Shown piece by piece: positions 12,501-27,500 of a DNA stretch of 64,000 nt. Position 1 is the stretch's first letter; every line of letters begins with the position of its first letter. Source of the stretch: Micropterix aruncella (Eukaryota; Arthropoda; Insecta; Lepidoptera; Micropterigidae). Below the pieces are notes generated by a model. It did no database searches. It saw only the letters and a program-made list of their open reading frames with translations, and was not told the DNA's origin. A program made the position numbers and the translations under genes. The stretch covers positions 32,252,412 to 32,316,411 of the forward strand of contig OX155963.1 of NCBI GenBank assembly GCA_944548615.1, written 5' to 3'.

Positions 12501-15500
12501 CATGGAAAGGAGCACGAAAAACTTTAAATAAATGCCTTCACACCTTTGCTAGCACATACGCGCTCTTTTGTCGAAATTTTCCTATTTTAGATCGTGGTCC
12601 GCGATACCTCCATCCCGAATTCCGCGCCAAACAGTGACATGTTGTGGATGCATTTGTTTCTCAACAATCGTAGGTTTTCTGAGCCCCAAACCGGTTTTGA
12701 AAGGAATGGATCTCACCATGGAAAGGAGCACGAAAAACTTTAAATAAATGCCTTCACAGCTTTTCTAGCACATACGCGCTCTTTTGTCGAAATTTTCCTA
12801 TTTTAGATCGTGGTCCGCGATACCTCCATCCCGAATTCCGCGCCAAACAGTGACATGTTGTGGATGCATTTGTTTCTCAACAATCGTAGGTTTTCTGAGC
12901 CCCAAACCGGTTTTGAAAGGAATGGATCTCACCATGGAAAGGAGCACGAAAAACTTTAAATAAATGCCTTCACACCTTTGCTAGCACATACGCGCTCTTT
13001 TGTCGAAATTTTCCTATTTTAGATCGTGGTCCGCGATACCTCCATCCCGAATTCCGCGCCAAACAGTGACATGTTGTGGATGCATTTGTTTCTCAACAAT
13101 CGTAGGTTTTCTGAGCCCCAAACCGGTTTTGAAAGGAATGGATCTCACCATGGAAAGGAGCACGAAAAACTTTAAATAAATGCCTTCACAGCTTTTCTAG
13201 CACATATGCGCTCTTTTGTCGAAATTTTCCTATTTTAGATCGTGGTCCGCGATACCTCCATCCCGAATTCCGCGCCAAACAGTGACATGTTGTGGATGCA
13301 TTTGTTTCTCAACAATCGTAGGTTTTCTGAGCCCCAAACCGGTTTTGAAAGGAATGGATCTCACCATGGAAAGGAGCACGAAAAACTTTAAATAAATGCC
13401 TTCACAGCTTTTCTAGCACATATGCGCTCTTTTGTCGAAATTTTCCTATTTTAGATCGTGGTCCGCGATACCTCCATCCCGAATTCCGCGCCAAACAGTG
13501 ACATGTTGTGGATGCATTTGTTTCTCAACAATCGTAGGTTTTCTGAGCCCCAAACCGGTTTTGAAAGGAATGGATCTCACCATGGAAAGGAGCACGAAAA
13601 ACTTTAAATAAATGCCTTCACAGCTTTTCTAGCACATATGCGCTCTTTTGTCGAAATTTTCCTATTTTAGATCGTGGTCCGCGATACCTCCATCCCGAAT
13701 TCCGCGCCAAACAGTGACATGTTGTGGATGCATTTGTTTCTCAACAATCGTAGGTTTTCTGAGCCCCAAACCGGTTTTGAAAGGAATGGATCTCACCATG
13801 GAAAGGAGCACGAAAAACTTTAAATAAATGCCTTCACAGCTTTTCTAGCACATATGCGCTCTTTTGTCGAAATTTTCCTATTTTAGATCGTGGTCCGCGA
13901 TACCTCCATCCCGAATTCCGCGCCAAACAGTGACATGTTGTGGATGCATTTGTTTCTCAACAATCGTAGGTTTTCTGAGCCCCAAACCGGTTTTGAAAGG
14001 AATGGATCTCACCATGGAAAGGAGCACGAAAAACTTTAAATAAATGCCTTCACAGCTTTTCTAGCACATATGCGCTCTTTTGTCGAAATTTTCCTATTTT
14101 AGATCGTGGTCCGCGATACCTCCATCCCGAATTCCGCGCCAAACAGTGACATGTTGTGGATGCATTTGTTTCTCAACAATCGTAGGTTTTCTGAGCCCCA
14201 AACCGGTTTTGAAAGGAATGGATCTCACCATGGAAAGGAGCACGAAAAACTTTAAATAAATGCCTTCACAGCTTTTCTAGCACATATGCGCTCTTTTGTC
14301 GAAATTTTCCTATTTTAGATCGTGGTCCGCGATACCTCCATCCCGAATTCCGCGCCAAACAGTGACATGTTGTGGATGCATTTGTTTCTCAACAATCGTA
14401 GGTTTTCTGAGCCCCAAACCGGTTTTGAAAGGAATGGATCTCACCATGGAAAGGAGCACGAAAAACTTTAAATAAATGCCTTCACAGCTTTTCTAGCACA
14501 TATGCGCTCTTTTGTCGAAATTTTCCTATTTTAGATCGTGGTCCGCGATACCTCCATCCCGAATTCCGCGCCAAACAGTGACATGTTGTGGATGCATTTG
14601 TTTCTCAACAATCGTAGGTTTTCTGAGCCCCAAACCGGTTTTGAAAGGAATGGATCTCACCATGGAAAGGAGCACGAAAAACTTTAAATAAATGCCTTCA
14701 CACCTTTGCTAGCACATACGCGCTCTTTTGTCGAAATTTTCCTATTTTAGATCGTGGTCCGCGATACCTCCATCCCGAATTCCGCGCCAAACAGTGACAT
14801 GTTGTGGATGCATTTGTTTCTCAACAATCGTAGGTTTTCTGAGCCCCAAACCGGTTTTGAAAGGAATGGATCTCACCATGGAAAGGAGCACGAAAAACTT
14901 TAAATAAATGCCTTCACAGCTTTTCTAGCACATATGCGCTCTTTTGTCGAAATTTTCCTATTTTAGATCGTGGTCCGCGATACCTCCATCCCGAATTCCG
15001 CGCCAAACAGTGACATGTTGTGGATGCATTTGTTTCTCAACAATCGTAGGTTTTCTGAGCCCCAAACCGGTTTTGAAAGGAATGGATCTCACCATGGAAA
15101 GGAGCACGAAAAACTTTAAATAAATGCCTTCACAGCTTTTCTAGCACATATGCGCTCTTTTGTCGAAATTTTCCTATTTTAGATCGTGGTCCGCGATACC
15201 TCCATCCCGAATTCCGCGCCAAACAGTGACATGTTGTGGATGCATTTGTTTCTCAACAATCGTAGGTTTTCTGAGCCCCAAACCGGTTTTGAAAGGAATG
15301 GATCTCACCATGGAAAGGAGCACGAAAAACTTTAAATAAATGCCTTCACAGCTTTTCTAGCACATATGCGCTCTTTTGTCGAAATTTTCCTATTTTAGAT
15401 CGTGGTCCGCGATACCTCCATCCCGAATTCCGCGCCAAACAGTGACATGTTGTGGATGCATTTGTTTCTCAACAATCGTAGGTTTTCTGAGCCCCAAACC

Positions 15501-18500
15501 GGTTTTGAAAGGAATGGATCTCACCATGGAAAGGAGCACGAAAAACTTTAAATAAATGCCTTCACAGCTTTTCTAGCACATATGCGCTCTTTTGTCGAAA
15601 TTTTCCTATTTTAGATCGTGGTCCGCGATACCTCCATCCCGAATTCCGCGCCAAACAGTGACATGTTGTGGATGCATTTGTTTCTCAACAATCGTAGGTT
15701 TTCTGAGCCCCAAACCGGTTTTGAAAGGAATGGATCTCACCATGGAAAGGAGCACGAAAAACTTTAAATAAATGCCTTCACACCTTTGCTAGCACATACG
15801 CGCTCTTTTGTCGAAATTTTCCTATTTTAGATCGTGGTCCGCGATACCTCCATCCCGAATTCCGCGCCAAACAGTGACATGTTGTGGATGCATTTGTTTC
15901 TCAACAATCGTAGGTTTTCTGAGCCCCAAACCGGTTTTGAAAGGAATGGATCTCACCATGGAAAGGAGCACGAAAAACTTTAAATAAATGCCTTCACAGC
16001 TTTTCTAGCACATATGCGCTCTTTTGTCGAAATTTTCCTATTTTAGATCGTGGTCCGCGATACCTCCATCCCGAATTCCGCGCCAAACAGTGACATGTTG
16101 TGGATGCATTTGTTTCTCAACAATCGTAGGTTTTCTGAGCCCCAAACCGGTTTTGAAAGGAATGGATCTCACCATGGAAAGGAGCACGAAAAACTTTAAA
16201 TAAATGCCTTCACAGCTTTTCTAGCACATATGCGCTCTTTTGTCGAAATTTTCCTATTTTAGATCGTGGTCCGCGATACCTCCATCCCGAATTCCGCGCC
16301 AAACAGTGACATGTTGTGGATGCATTTGTTTCTCAACAATCGTAGGTTTTCTGAGCCCCAAACCGGTTTTGAAAGGAATGGATCTCACCATGGAAAGGAG
16401 CACGAAAAACTTTAAATAAATGCCTTCACAGCTTTTCTAGCACATATGCGCTCTTTTGTCGAAATTTTCCTATTTTAGATCGTGGTCCGCGATACCTCCA
16501 TCCCGAATTCCGCGCCAAACAGTGACATGTTGTGGATGCATTTGTTTCTCAACAATCGTAGGTTTTCTGAGCCCCAAACCGGTTTTGAAAGGAATGGATC
16601 TCACCATGGAAAGGAGCACGAAAAACTTTAAATAAATGCCTTCACAGCTTTTCTAGCACATATGCGCTCTTTTGTCGAAATTTTCCTATTTTAGATCGTG
16701 GTCCGCGATACCTCCATCCCGAATTCCGCGCCAAACAGTGACATGTTGTGGATGCATTTGTTTCTCAACAATCGTAGGTTTTCTGAGCCCCAAACCGGTT
16801 TTGAAAGGAATGGATCTCACCATGGAAAGGAGCACGAAAAACTTTAAATAAATGCCTTCACAGCTTTTCTAGCACATATGCGCTCTTTTGTCGAAATTTT
16901 CCTATTTTAGATCGTGGTCCGCGATACCTCCATCCCGAATTCCGCGCCAAACAGTGACATGTTGTGGATGCATTTGTTTCTCAACAATCGTAGGTTTTCT
17001 GAGCCCCAAACCGGTTTTGAAAGGAATGGATCTCACCATGGAAAGGAGCACGAAAAACTTTAAATAAATGCCTTCACAGCTTTTCTAGCACATATTGCGC
17101 TCTTTTGTCGAAATTTTCCTATTTTAGATCGTGGTCCGCGATACCTCCATCCCGAATTCCGCGCCAAACAGTGACATGTTGTGGATGCATTTGTTTCTCA
17201 ACAATCGTAGGTTTTCTGAGCCCCAAACCGGTTTTGAAAGGAATGGATCTCACCATGGAAAGGAGCACGAAAAACTTTAAATAAATGCCTTCACAGCTTT
17301 TCTAGCACATATGCGCTCTTTTGTCGAAATTTTCCTATTTTAGGTCGTGGTCCGCGATACCTCCATCCCGAATTCCGCGCCAAACAGTGACATGTTGTGG
17401 ATGCATTTGTTTCTCAACAATCGTAGGTTTTCTGAGCCCCAAACCGGTTTTGAAAGGAATGGATCTCACCATGGAAAGGAGCACGAAAAACTTTAAATAA
17501 ATGCCTTCACACCTTTGCTAGCACATACGCGCTCTTTTGTCGAAATTTTCCTATTTTAGATCGTGGTCCGCGATACCTCCATCCCGAATTCCGCGCCAAA
17601 CAGTGACATGTTGTGGATGCATTTGTTTCTCAACAATCGTAGGTTTTCTGAGCCCCAAACCGGTTTTGAAAGGAATGGATCTCACCATGGAAAGGAGCAC
17701 GAAAAACTTTAAATAAATGCCTTCACAGCTTTTCTAGCACATATTGCGCTCTTTTGTCGAAATTTTCCTATTTTAGATCGTGGTCCGCGATACCTCCATC
17801 CCGAATTCCGCGCCAAACAGTGACATGTTGTGGATGCATTTGTTTCTCAACAATCGTAGGTTTTCTGAGCCCCAAACCGGTTTTGAAAGGAATGGATCTC
17901 ACCATGGAAAGGAGCACGAAAAACTTTAAATAAATGCCTTCACAGCTTTTCTAGCACATATGCGCTCTTTTGTCGAAATTTTCCTATTTTAGGTCGTGGT
18001 CCGCGATACCTCCATCCCGAATTCCGCGCCAAACAGTGACATGTTGTGGATGCATTTGTTTCTCAACAATCGTAGGTTTTCTGAGCCCCAAACCGGTTTT
18101 GAAAGGAATGGATCTCACCATGGAAAGGAGCACGAAAAACTTTAAATAAATGCCTTCACACCTTTGCTAGCACATACGCGCTCTTTTGTCGAAATTTTCC
18201 TATTTTAGATCGTGGTCCGCGATACCTCCATCCCGAATTCCGCGCCAAACAGTGACATGTTGTGGATGCATTTGTTTCTCAACAATCGTAGGTTTTCTGA
18301 GCCCCAAACCGGTTTTGAAAGGAATGGATCTCACCATGGAAAGGAGCACGAAAAACTTTAAATAAATGCCTTCACAGCTTTTCTAGCACATATGCGCTCT
18401 TTTGTCGAAATTTTCCTATTTTAGATCGTGGTCCGTGATACCTCCATCCCGAATTCTGCACCAAACAGTGACATGTTGTGGATGCATTTGTTTCTCAACA

Positions 18501-21500
18501 ATCGTAGGTTTTCTGAGCCCCAAATGAGAAAATCTTGATGATTAACGAAGCCAAAGATGAAAATAAGTCTCATTGCTGAAAATGTTTTGTTCGTAAAATC
18601 AGCATCCACTCGTTGTTGGTCGAAATATTGCTCAACAATAAAACGCATTGTTATTTTGTGTAGCACTCCATTTTTAATAACCCAGAACTGTCAGCTGTCA
18701 TGCTGTCTTTTTTTCCGTTGGCAATACTTTACCACACAAATGGGCAAGGGATTATAGTTAGTATTACTTCGCAGAGAATGTGTATTAACCCGTTGAGTAT
18801 GATACGACCAAATCTGGTTCTGAAACAATTATCCGTTGAGTATGATACGACCAGATCTGGTTCCGCGTTTTTTTCACTTCTTTGACGTTCTCATATTTAT
18901 TCATAATTATCTAATTGTTTTACAAAATGATATTTCAATATTCTATATTCGAAATTTCAATGCAATCATTGTGCAGTTGTTCTTTTTATGATTGGTGAAG
19001 TAGTTTCGTAGTTATAGTACTTTAAGTCGATGTCGCCGAAAATCCTGCAAAAGAGACAGATGCATCCATGAAAATACCCATTTCCCAATCCAAATCCCAC
19101 AAATACGGCTGGTCGGATGTTCCCCATAGGGTACACGGCGCCAGCGTTTTTAGTAGTTTGCTGTACCCTATAGGGTACAACATAGCACAGAAGAGGTTAA
19201 AAATATACAAAAATATCAAATACCTTTACGCTATCCATAACTAAGATCATGTTCTTGAGTGATTCCAGAGCTGCTTCTCGGAGTGCATCATCAGGACTAG
19301 AATTGCCACCAGATCCGTCAGTCGTTCCACTTGGACTAAAGAGCAGCGCCCGCTGTAGAGACACTACTCGCAGCCAGAGCCACGGGAAGGACGGCTGTGA
19401 TGATAACGCCGACAAGTGGTGGAGGAAAACCTGTAGAACGGCGACAAGTAAAAAAAAGGATCTTTTTATAAATCCTATTTAAGAAAACTAAAAATTAACG
19501 AAGCTAAGAAAAGTTTACTGCTGATGAAACTCTCATTCACGACTGATTGTCAAAGTGCCCCAAAAGAGAGATTCTGAGTTTTATAATTTAGGACTACATT
19601 ATTACAGTAGGTTGAATATCTCCTGGTGCCTAAGAGCTATATTATAGGAGATTAAATTTCTCCTGAGGTCTTTCTCTTAGGATGACTCGCACCAAACAGA
19701 CTGTTGACATCTGCTAACTGCTGTTACTGAACCGCGATTAACAATTTTATGTCCAGTCAAATTTTAATGGCTTGTCATTATCAGGCGCCGGTTATTTAAC
19801 CATGGTTAGTTGTGTTACAACGTCATTCCTGCCAACTCCCAGCCAATCACAGTGAAGTGTTCAAAATTGTCCTGGTGTTATATGTTTTTTTGCGATATTT
19901 TCTGTTATTTTTTAGCCATTCGGCTACAAATTCTTCTACTAAGGGTGATTTGCACCAACCGGCCTGTTAACTTCTGCTAACTGTAGTTAGCTAACCACGA
20001 TAAACAATTTAACATCCTGGTTAACTAACGTCGGTCGGAGTCCGCAATAACCATTTTTGAGCATTAGAACATAACCATAGACACGACTGAAATCGAGATT
20101 GCTTGCCTCAGCCAATCACAGCACAGTCCAAAATGGCGGACGGGAAGTTGTCAGTTGATCAGCTGTCAAACTGCCACACGTTTTTAAACATGTCTCGCAT
20201 TCACGTTTTTCCTGATCAACATCAGATATATCAGAAAACGTTTTACGAGTGCAATAACAAAAAAAGTCGAAAAAACCGCAGCGCAGGCAACGCGATCAAA
20301 TTTAACCTCGAATATTGACAGCTCGCTAAAACGGCTGCTTAGTGGTGCTAACCGGGCACCAGGGCTCAGTTAGACTCGTTAACAATGGTTATCTATCTTA
20401 ACCAAGCTTGGTACAAGTCCCCCTAACACCCAATAACCCCTAAAATACAGATTTTAGTGGTTATTATATATATGTAATCGTATATAACGGAGTTAAGTGG
20501 TCATTCAAAATGAATTGGCTAACTTAAGAAATAACCACTTTTTCTATTATTTTACAGAGGCAAAGGATGATCTTTATAGGATGTAGATCACCTATTCTAG
20601 CTATGCTAAGACATTATTTTTTCTTTTTTTTAAACCCTTACAACCTTTACGTAACGGCCCACCTTAATGTCTAACAACAATTATCTTAGAGGCGACCGGC
20701 TTTTAAAACATCATGTGGCAGTACTCAGGCGGTCACCCATTTAAGTACTGACTGCACCCGACGCTGCTTAACTTCGGTGGTCTGACGGGAATCAGTGTTT
20801 ATGCAGCTGTGGACATTACATTCTCCATGCCTCTTTGCGCAACCCTCTTTTTTTGATTGTTTCTCAATGATTCGGGTGGGTTTCTGATATGGCGTGTGTA
20901 TCTTCCTTTTCTTTATTTAACTCTTGGATTAAAACATCACACATTATTAAGAGATGCTACGATACCTTGCAGAGTATGGCATTGGCTCTGGCAGCGGCGT
21001 CCGGAGCGGCTCTTCTCCGCCTCGTAGAAGCAGCGGTGACTAAAGCCGCTAGAAGAGGGAAGAGGACTAGACGGCAGCACTGTTCCCACTCTCGCCCTCC
21101 CAGGGCTCCCAGGCCAGGGGCCAAGAGAGCTCTTTGGAGGTAGGCCAATGCTGAGCTCCACACTTGCCTAAGAGAAAACACCAAAAAAAAATAAACAAGT
21201 TGAGATGGTTAGATCGCGTCACATACAATACAATAAAAAGCCTACTTTATTTTTCCTATATTAGTTTGTTCAGAGTGAAGGACTTATTGACAGCAATTTC
21301 TTACAGTCAACATACAATTTAGTTATGATATATTTGGTGGCAGTGAAGGGTTAGTCGGAAACTTTACCGCTACCATTGATTACATAGCGCATTAGATTGA
21401 TCAGTGTCGTACTACAATTTGGTAACTAGGAGCATTTTTAAAAATATTCACTGTCTTTCATTTCAAAGCGTTCTTCTACCACTAATTGGGAGTTTTACAA

Positions 21501-24500
21501 AATGACCCTTCAATCAAAGTACAGTTTAGTCATTTATCTACTTATCGCTAGAAAAAAATAACTTTAATAATTCATAATATTGCTGCTAAAGTGATATTAC
21601 GAAGCAATGGCGTAAGCCAAGTTAGATGTGTGACGTGCCACAGGTTCCATGGGATTGAGGTGAATCAACTTGTCGCTTTATTTGACTAGAAAATAATTGA
21701 TTTTCCTATGTAACCTTAGAAAATATATGTAATATTGAAATAAATAAATAAATAAATGTTTTTCAGTTTTATATGGAGCCCATCCTTAACATGATCGATG
21801 TGCATGAGGGTCACTATTGATTATATAGGGCAGGGCTGCCCAACTGCAAGTGCCCCAAGGGCCGCTTTAATAAAAATGCGGTTTGGAGGGTCGTATTATA
21901 AAATAATTTATTTGCAACTTTATCAGTGAGTATTAATATGTATGGTATACAAAGATAAACACGTTTGTATTATTATTTTAAATTATAAAAAAAATAGTAG
22001 GAAATTTGACGATGTTGGTTTTTACTAACTAATGCATCAATATTAATTTTAATATATGTTGTTGATAAACGAAGCAACAGAGTAAATGATCTATCAGAAA
22101 GGGAAATCTTTCAAAAAACTTGGATGCGACCTTTTATGCGTCGCCAGTGGCGTCACATGTTATTTTATTTGCATTTTATTGTTAATGTAAGAATTTCTTA
22201 TTTGAGGGTAATTCATACATTTAGAGGCCCGCGGGTCGCAAAAAGTGAGATTGCGGGCCTCTGTTGGACAGCCCTGATATATATTAGATGACTCAATGTT
22301 TATTAGATGACTCAGTGCTTTAGTGCATTTTGGCAGCTAGGATTTTATAACTTTAAACATTACTTTAATTTTCTGTTATGTTAAATATGGCGGCGTTTGT
22401 TGTATGGCAGCATGACGGAGCATTATAATAGATAGCGCTCAAAATTTGCTCATATGGTATCCTATCTCGAAATAAACTAAAATTATGATAAAGGACTTTT
22501 GAAATAATATTTGAATATTATTTACATAAATATGTCAATTTTTAATTTGGTACACAAGATTCAATACGTAATAATTGTGCACTTTGGGTTTACATAGACT
22601 AATAGATGGCATTCTATCTCTCCGTATTATTTCTGTGATGTAATCAACCTATACGAAAATGTGATAGATATCAGTAATAATTGAATGTTATTATTGTTAT
22701 CATTGATTACATTATTGAGTTTTGATAATCAATCAGTCATTTATAACAAAAACATTCACTGGGCCCGATTGCATTCTCCGTGAACTAAAACTGAAATTAG
22801 TTTAAGCGAACGAGATAGAGCAAAATGTTAGAGTGGAATATGAAACGAACGATCGTCGATTTTCCTGCTTCAAAACTACTAGTCGAACTTACATTTTGTG
22901 CGTTTTTAGATTCAGATGCCTTATCTTTAGTGGGTAGTTTTAATGCGAAAAAGTGACAACCGTTCATTTCACATTACGCCCTAGCGTATTGCCGTGTCTC
23001 GGTCACGTGAACTAATTTCCGATTTTAGTTCACGAAGAAACGCAATTGAGCCCATTATTAATGTTACTATAGATGGCCAAATAAATTTCTATTAGTTTTG
23101 CCGGACAATGTTATCAGCGTCACCTGTATGTCACAGCTGTAGAAGGGTTGCCAAAACATTCTATGGCATTGAGCAATTTAATACTCTATATAATCAGTGG
23201 CATCGCTAAAAAAGTCAGACAAATGCATCTACTGTGTTTTTAAGAAAGTAGTTTTTTTCAAAATAAGAAGTTACTTACTTGCGTACATCAAGGCATAAGG
23301 TAGCAATTCCTCTGAGCAATGGTAACCAAGCGGTCGTCCAAAGATCAGCCCAAGCGGCCCCGCCCTCCTCTTTAGTATTTTCTCCAGCTTCCTCCCGCCA
23401 CCAAGCAAAAACACCCGCCGTTCGACTGTGTAGTGTGTGGATCAAATCTAAAACAACATTTTCTATTATGACATCGACCAAGGTTACCTAGAAGGCCTAT
23501 CGGATATCCAAGTGACTCTAATCTGGGTATCTGTAGACAAGTCCTAAAATGGATTCAGTCCTTCTAGCCCAGTCAAATAAGAAATTTTAGGAGAAATAAT
23601 TGGTAATAGTTTGAAACTTGGCACAGATGTTCTTTGATGCGCACTGTTAAACATATTAAAAGTCCCCTACTCAATCTGTTGCGCTCGAGCCGCCATCTTG
23701 GTAAAATGGCACCCCGATTCAGTTTTTCGCTTATATCTCGCTAACTTTAGCGATATTGGAAATATGCTTTATTGGCATTTATATAGAGAATTTTCTAAGA
23801 TTTACTTTTTGCATGAAGCATATTTTTCAGCAATTTCGACGTTTGACCAATTATTTCCGTCAAACGTCGAAATTTGTTCCTATTTGACTGGGCTATTCCT
23901 CACAAGCAGAAAAATGTGAGTTCCTTATTGGCGACCACCTCTCAAACGAAAAGAATGTTAAAATTGTTTTAATTTCCCGGCCAACCACCCGACAAGAAGG
24001 GAAAGTGCTGTGAATGCGCAAAATAATAAAATCCAGATGAAGATGGAAATGTTTAATTTGAGCCCCCCTGAGACGATAAAAAACATTATAAAGTTAAGTC
24101 TGCCTGTGTGTACTCCTCCCCGATAGTGCCCAAACGCTTAACCTATCGGAAGCCAGTCATTTCATGCAAAATTTTCGAAGCCCTCGAAAATTTATTTATA
24201 GAAGGTGTGTGCAAGCATAATATTTACCGGTGGCTTATTCAATGGCAGACTTCAATGACAGGATTTTACCGCAGTGGAGGGAGAAATAGAGCTGATAATT
24301 GCATAAATACGGATATAATACGGATAATATGAAAATCGTCAAACGGCGGGAATGGCCACCCATGGGTTAAATCGATAGAGCTGAAATTTGGTATGCAGGT
24401 ATCATTTGGTCATGGCAAAAGTTGAAAACATTGTACAGTAGACCTCCACATTGTACAGTAGACAAACATTGTACAGTAGACAATTAACCAAATCAATTCG

Positions 24501-27500
24501 GATAATTGGATTTATTCCGAAAAAAGGGTCTATTTTAATTAATTACTGTACATATGTTTAAAATGGGAGAAAAAACTATTTAACATCAAAATATCATATC
24601 AATATTAATTTAATGTAAAGGCAGAACTTTTACATGTTTACCCTAGAGCCCCAATTGGCCGATATCGGCCACAACACGATTCAGAGTGACGGCCCCTTTT
24701 TAATTTTATTTTAATTTAATTTGTTTTATTTTATTATGTTTTATTATGTTAATATGTTTTATTTTAATTATGGGTACAGTGTTTTGGCAGTAATTAATGT
24801 TTTGGTGCAACAGTGTCATAATTCAATTTTTTTAATAATTTTTACAAAAATTTTTTGGGACATCAACTTGTCAATCGGCTGAGGGGCCGAGGCCTGAAGG
24901 TTTAAGCGTACTTACAAAGTGCTGTACATTAGTACATCATCCCCAAGGACAAGAGCACGCATAGACAGAATCATTATTTTGCAAATTGCAGTACGTTTCG
25001 GTCTAAATTTTTCTCCGTCTTGATTTTGGATAATCAGCGATTCGGATAGTCGAAGCTCGGATAATTGGAGTTCTACTGTAGTTGAAATTTGACCATCACT
25101 ACTGGAAATTGGTCCCCCAAATTGACGCCACTAGTCTATACTGGTAATAGAGGTAAAGTTTGTGACGTTGTAGGAAGTAATCTCTGGATCTACTGAACCG
25201 ATTTTGAAAATTCTTTTAGCAATAGAAAGCCACGTTATTTGTGAGTGTCATAGGCTATATATTATTCCGAAAAATGAAAAGACTTTTTCGTGGTAGTCGG
25301 ATTTCCAAAGTAAGTCGGAAAAAACGGTCGAACGAAAACGTTTCTAACGAACCCTGCCTTAACGATGAGAGATATATGATTAAGTTCTAGAGAAAAGTTG
25401 TACAGCTTGATAATGCCTACAAAATGGTCAGCGACAGCATATGTCTAACTTTTATATTTAAGTAACAAAAAGTAGTATTTTATATAAAAATATAATTTAA
25501 ATCGTTAGGTCATGTTTATTGGTCATATTATCAACAATTATGAATTATTATCAAAATAAGTAAATTTATCGTCTCAAGTGTTTAAAACAAAAGACTTTTC
25601 CCTTTTACTTCATATAATTTCCCTTTTACTGCATAAATGGTTAAAGAGATAAGACACTCACAAATAAGACACTCACAAGAAGACACTCACAAACAACAAT
25701 AGTCAAATTGGCATGCAAATACATACATACATATGCAGTAAAAATATAACCCATCTTTTGGCAGTCAGGAAATAAATCATAGCACTCAGTACTAACCGAA
25801 CCACACTCATAATTTCATCACAAGTAAAAAGTTTTACCGCGCAGCGAAGTGGGCACGGGTCAGCTAGTCATAAAAAAATCTGAAAATATTGGACTTGCAG
25901 ACTTCAAATTGGTCATGGCAAGAGTTAACAAGGTTGTGGTTGAAATCAGTCCATCAGGGGACCACTAGTCACATATCAATCTCAAAATATTGAACCTGCA
26001 GACTTGAAATTTGGTACATAGATACCTTGTTGGGTCGAAATCTCATTGTGAAATTTTGGTCGGAATATTTTATATACAAGCTATACTAATAACATTGAAA
26101 TTCCGCCATAAATTTGAATGAAATATTAACGCTATCTGATGACGCTTGGCCCAAACCCGCCCTTAGCCGAGAAACGAACAGGCCGCCTGAGACGTCGCAA
26201 TGGCACCCAACTGGGAAAGTCCTAAAAGACTTGGGGTGACACAACCGTTTTTTTATTGTTCTGTTAACAGCAATAGGCTAATTAAAGTGTTCCCGTAAGA
26301 GTATGGTTTGTTTTACTAGTTTATCAGCACGTGTGCAATATTGGTTTCCATTTGTAATGGCAACCTAATAAATATAATTAGCCTCACCTAATAATTGAAT
26401 GCAAATCATTTGCCCACTATCCGGCGAGTCGCTTTCCTCATCATCTTCATCTTCTTCGCTGTAATACGGAGAATGGGGTGCTCTTCTCGATCCAGTAGAT
26501 CCGGTTCGTTTTGGCACTTGAGTTTTCTGACGCTGACTTGCTCTGTATGCCGACGATGCCGGCGGTACGCGATCCATATTATCTGTAGATAAATGTGAAA
26601 GTGTCACAATATAAATATTTTGCTATTACATATGAAGTTACCCTTACTGTCCCACAAATAAAATTAAAGGCTGAAAATTTTGCACGAAAAATATATATTT
26701 AATTAAAAGCAGTTAATCTTTAACCCCTGGGAGGCCAAAAACGCCAATCGGTGGTTAACAGATCCGCGCGTAGCCGTTTCGGCTTGCTTCGATATATATT
26801 ATATAAATTATATATGATACACATGAGTAACAAGATTAATTACTAGTTAACAAGAGATAATTCATACATAGTATTTATATAAATACTATGATTATGTGTA
26901 TACATAATCGACCAAAAATGTGTGGCGCCGTTTTGTACACAAAGGCTGGCTTCCGAAAGGTTAAGTATGGACGTGGAGCCCCACAGGCTCCACGAAATTC
27001 TTGGTTTCTTACTTTCACACACTGCTGAGCGGCTCAGAAGTTTCAGTTTTAATAGCGAATGGACCAGTGAGAAAGGAGATTATATCGCTTGATACTTAAC
27101 ACTTCCAATGGTAATGGTCTTACAAACATTGGCCGGAGTCTGTCAGACTAGACGTCCCTTGTTGCCATATAAAATATTATATGCTGTGTTTATATTTAGT
27201 TTAGATTTTCTCCCTGCATAATGGCAGAAAACAGTAAAGAGGTGTTGAAAGAGGAGTTTTCCTCAAAAGTTTAGCTCGTTTGCTCTTGGTGCCTCATATG
27301 CAACGACATGTAATCAACAGAAAATTACCTAGAGAGCTGAGTTCGAAGATGACTCGAGTTTGAGGTTACAGTAGATGTCCAGGCACAAGCAGTCAGTCAA
27401 GGAACTAGAAGAGCAGTTGGGCGGTGTCGACTACAACGGGCGAACCCGTCACCTCAGGCTGCTGGTATAACGGTATCTGATCGTTCTTTCAGCCGTAGGA

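Noticed and set aside
12262..18525. CRISPR-like or coding repeat array
   Set aside because: Units are contiguous 216-bp repeats without unique spacers, and no frame stays open across units. It is a satellite in an animal intron.
20103..20318. 71-codon open frame ([14 protein letters not shown])
   Set aside because: Lies within a MITE with defined ends and shows no family resemblance or splice context.
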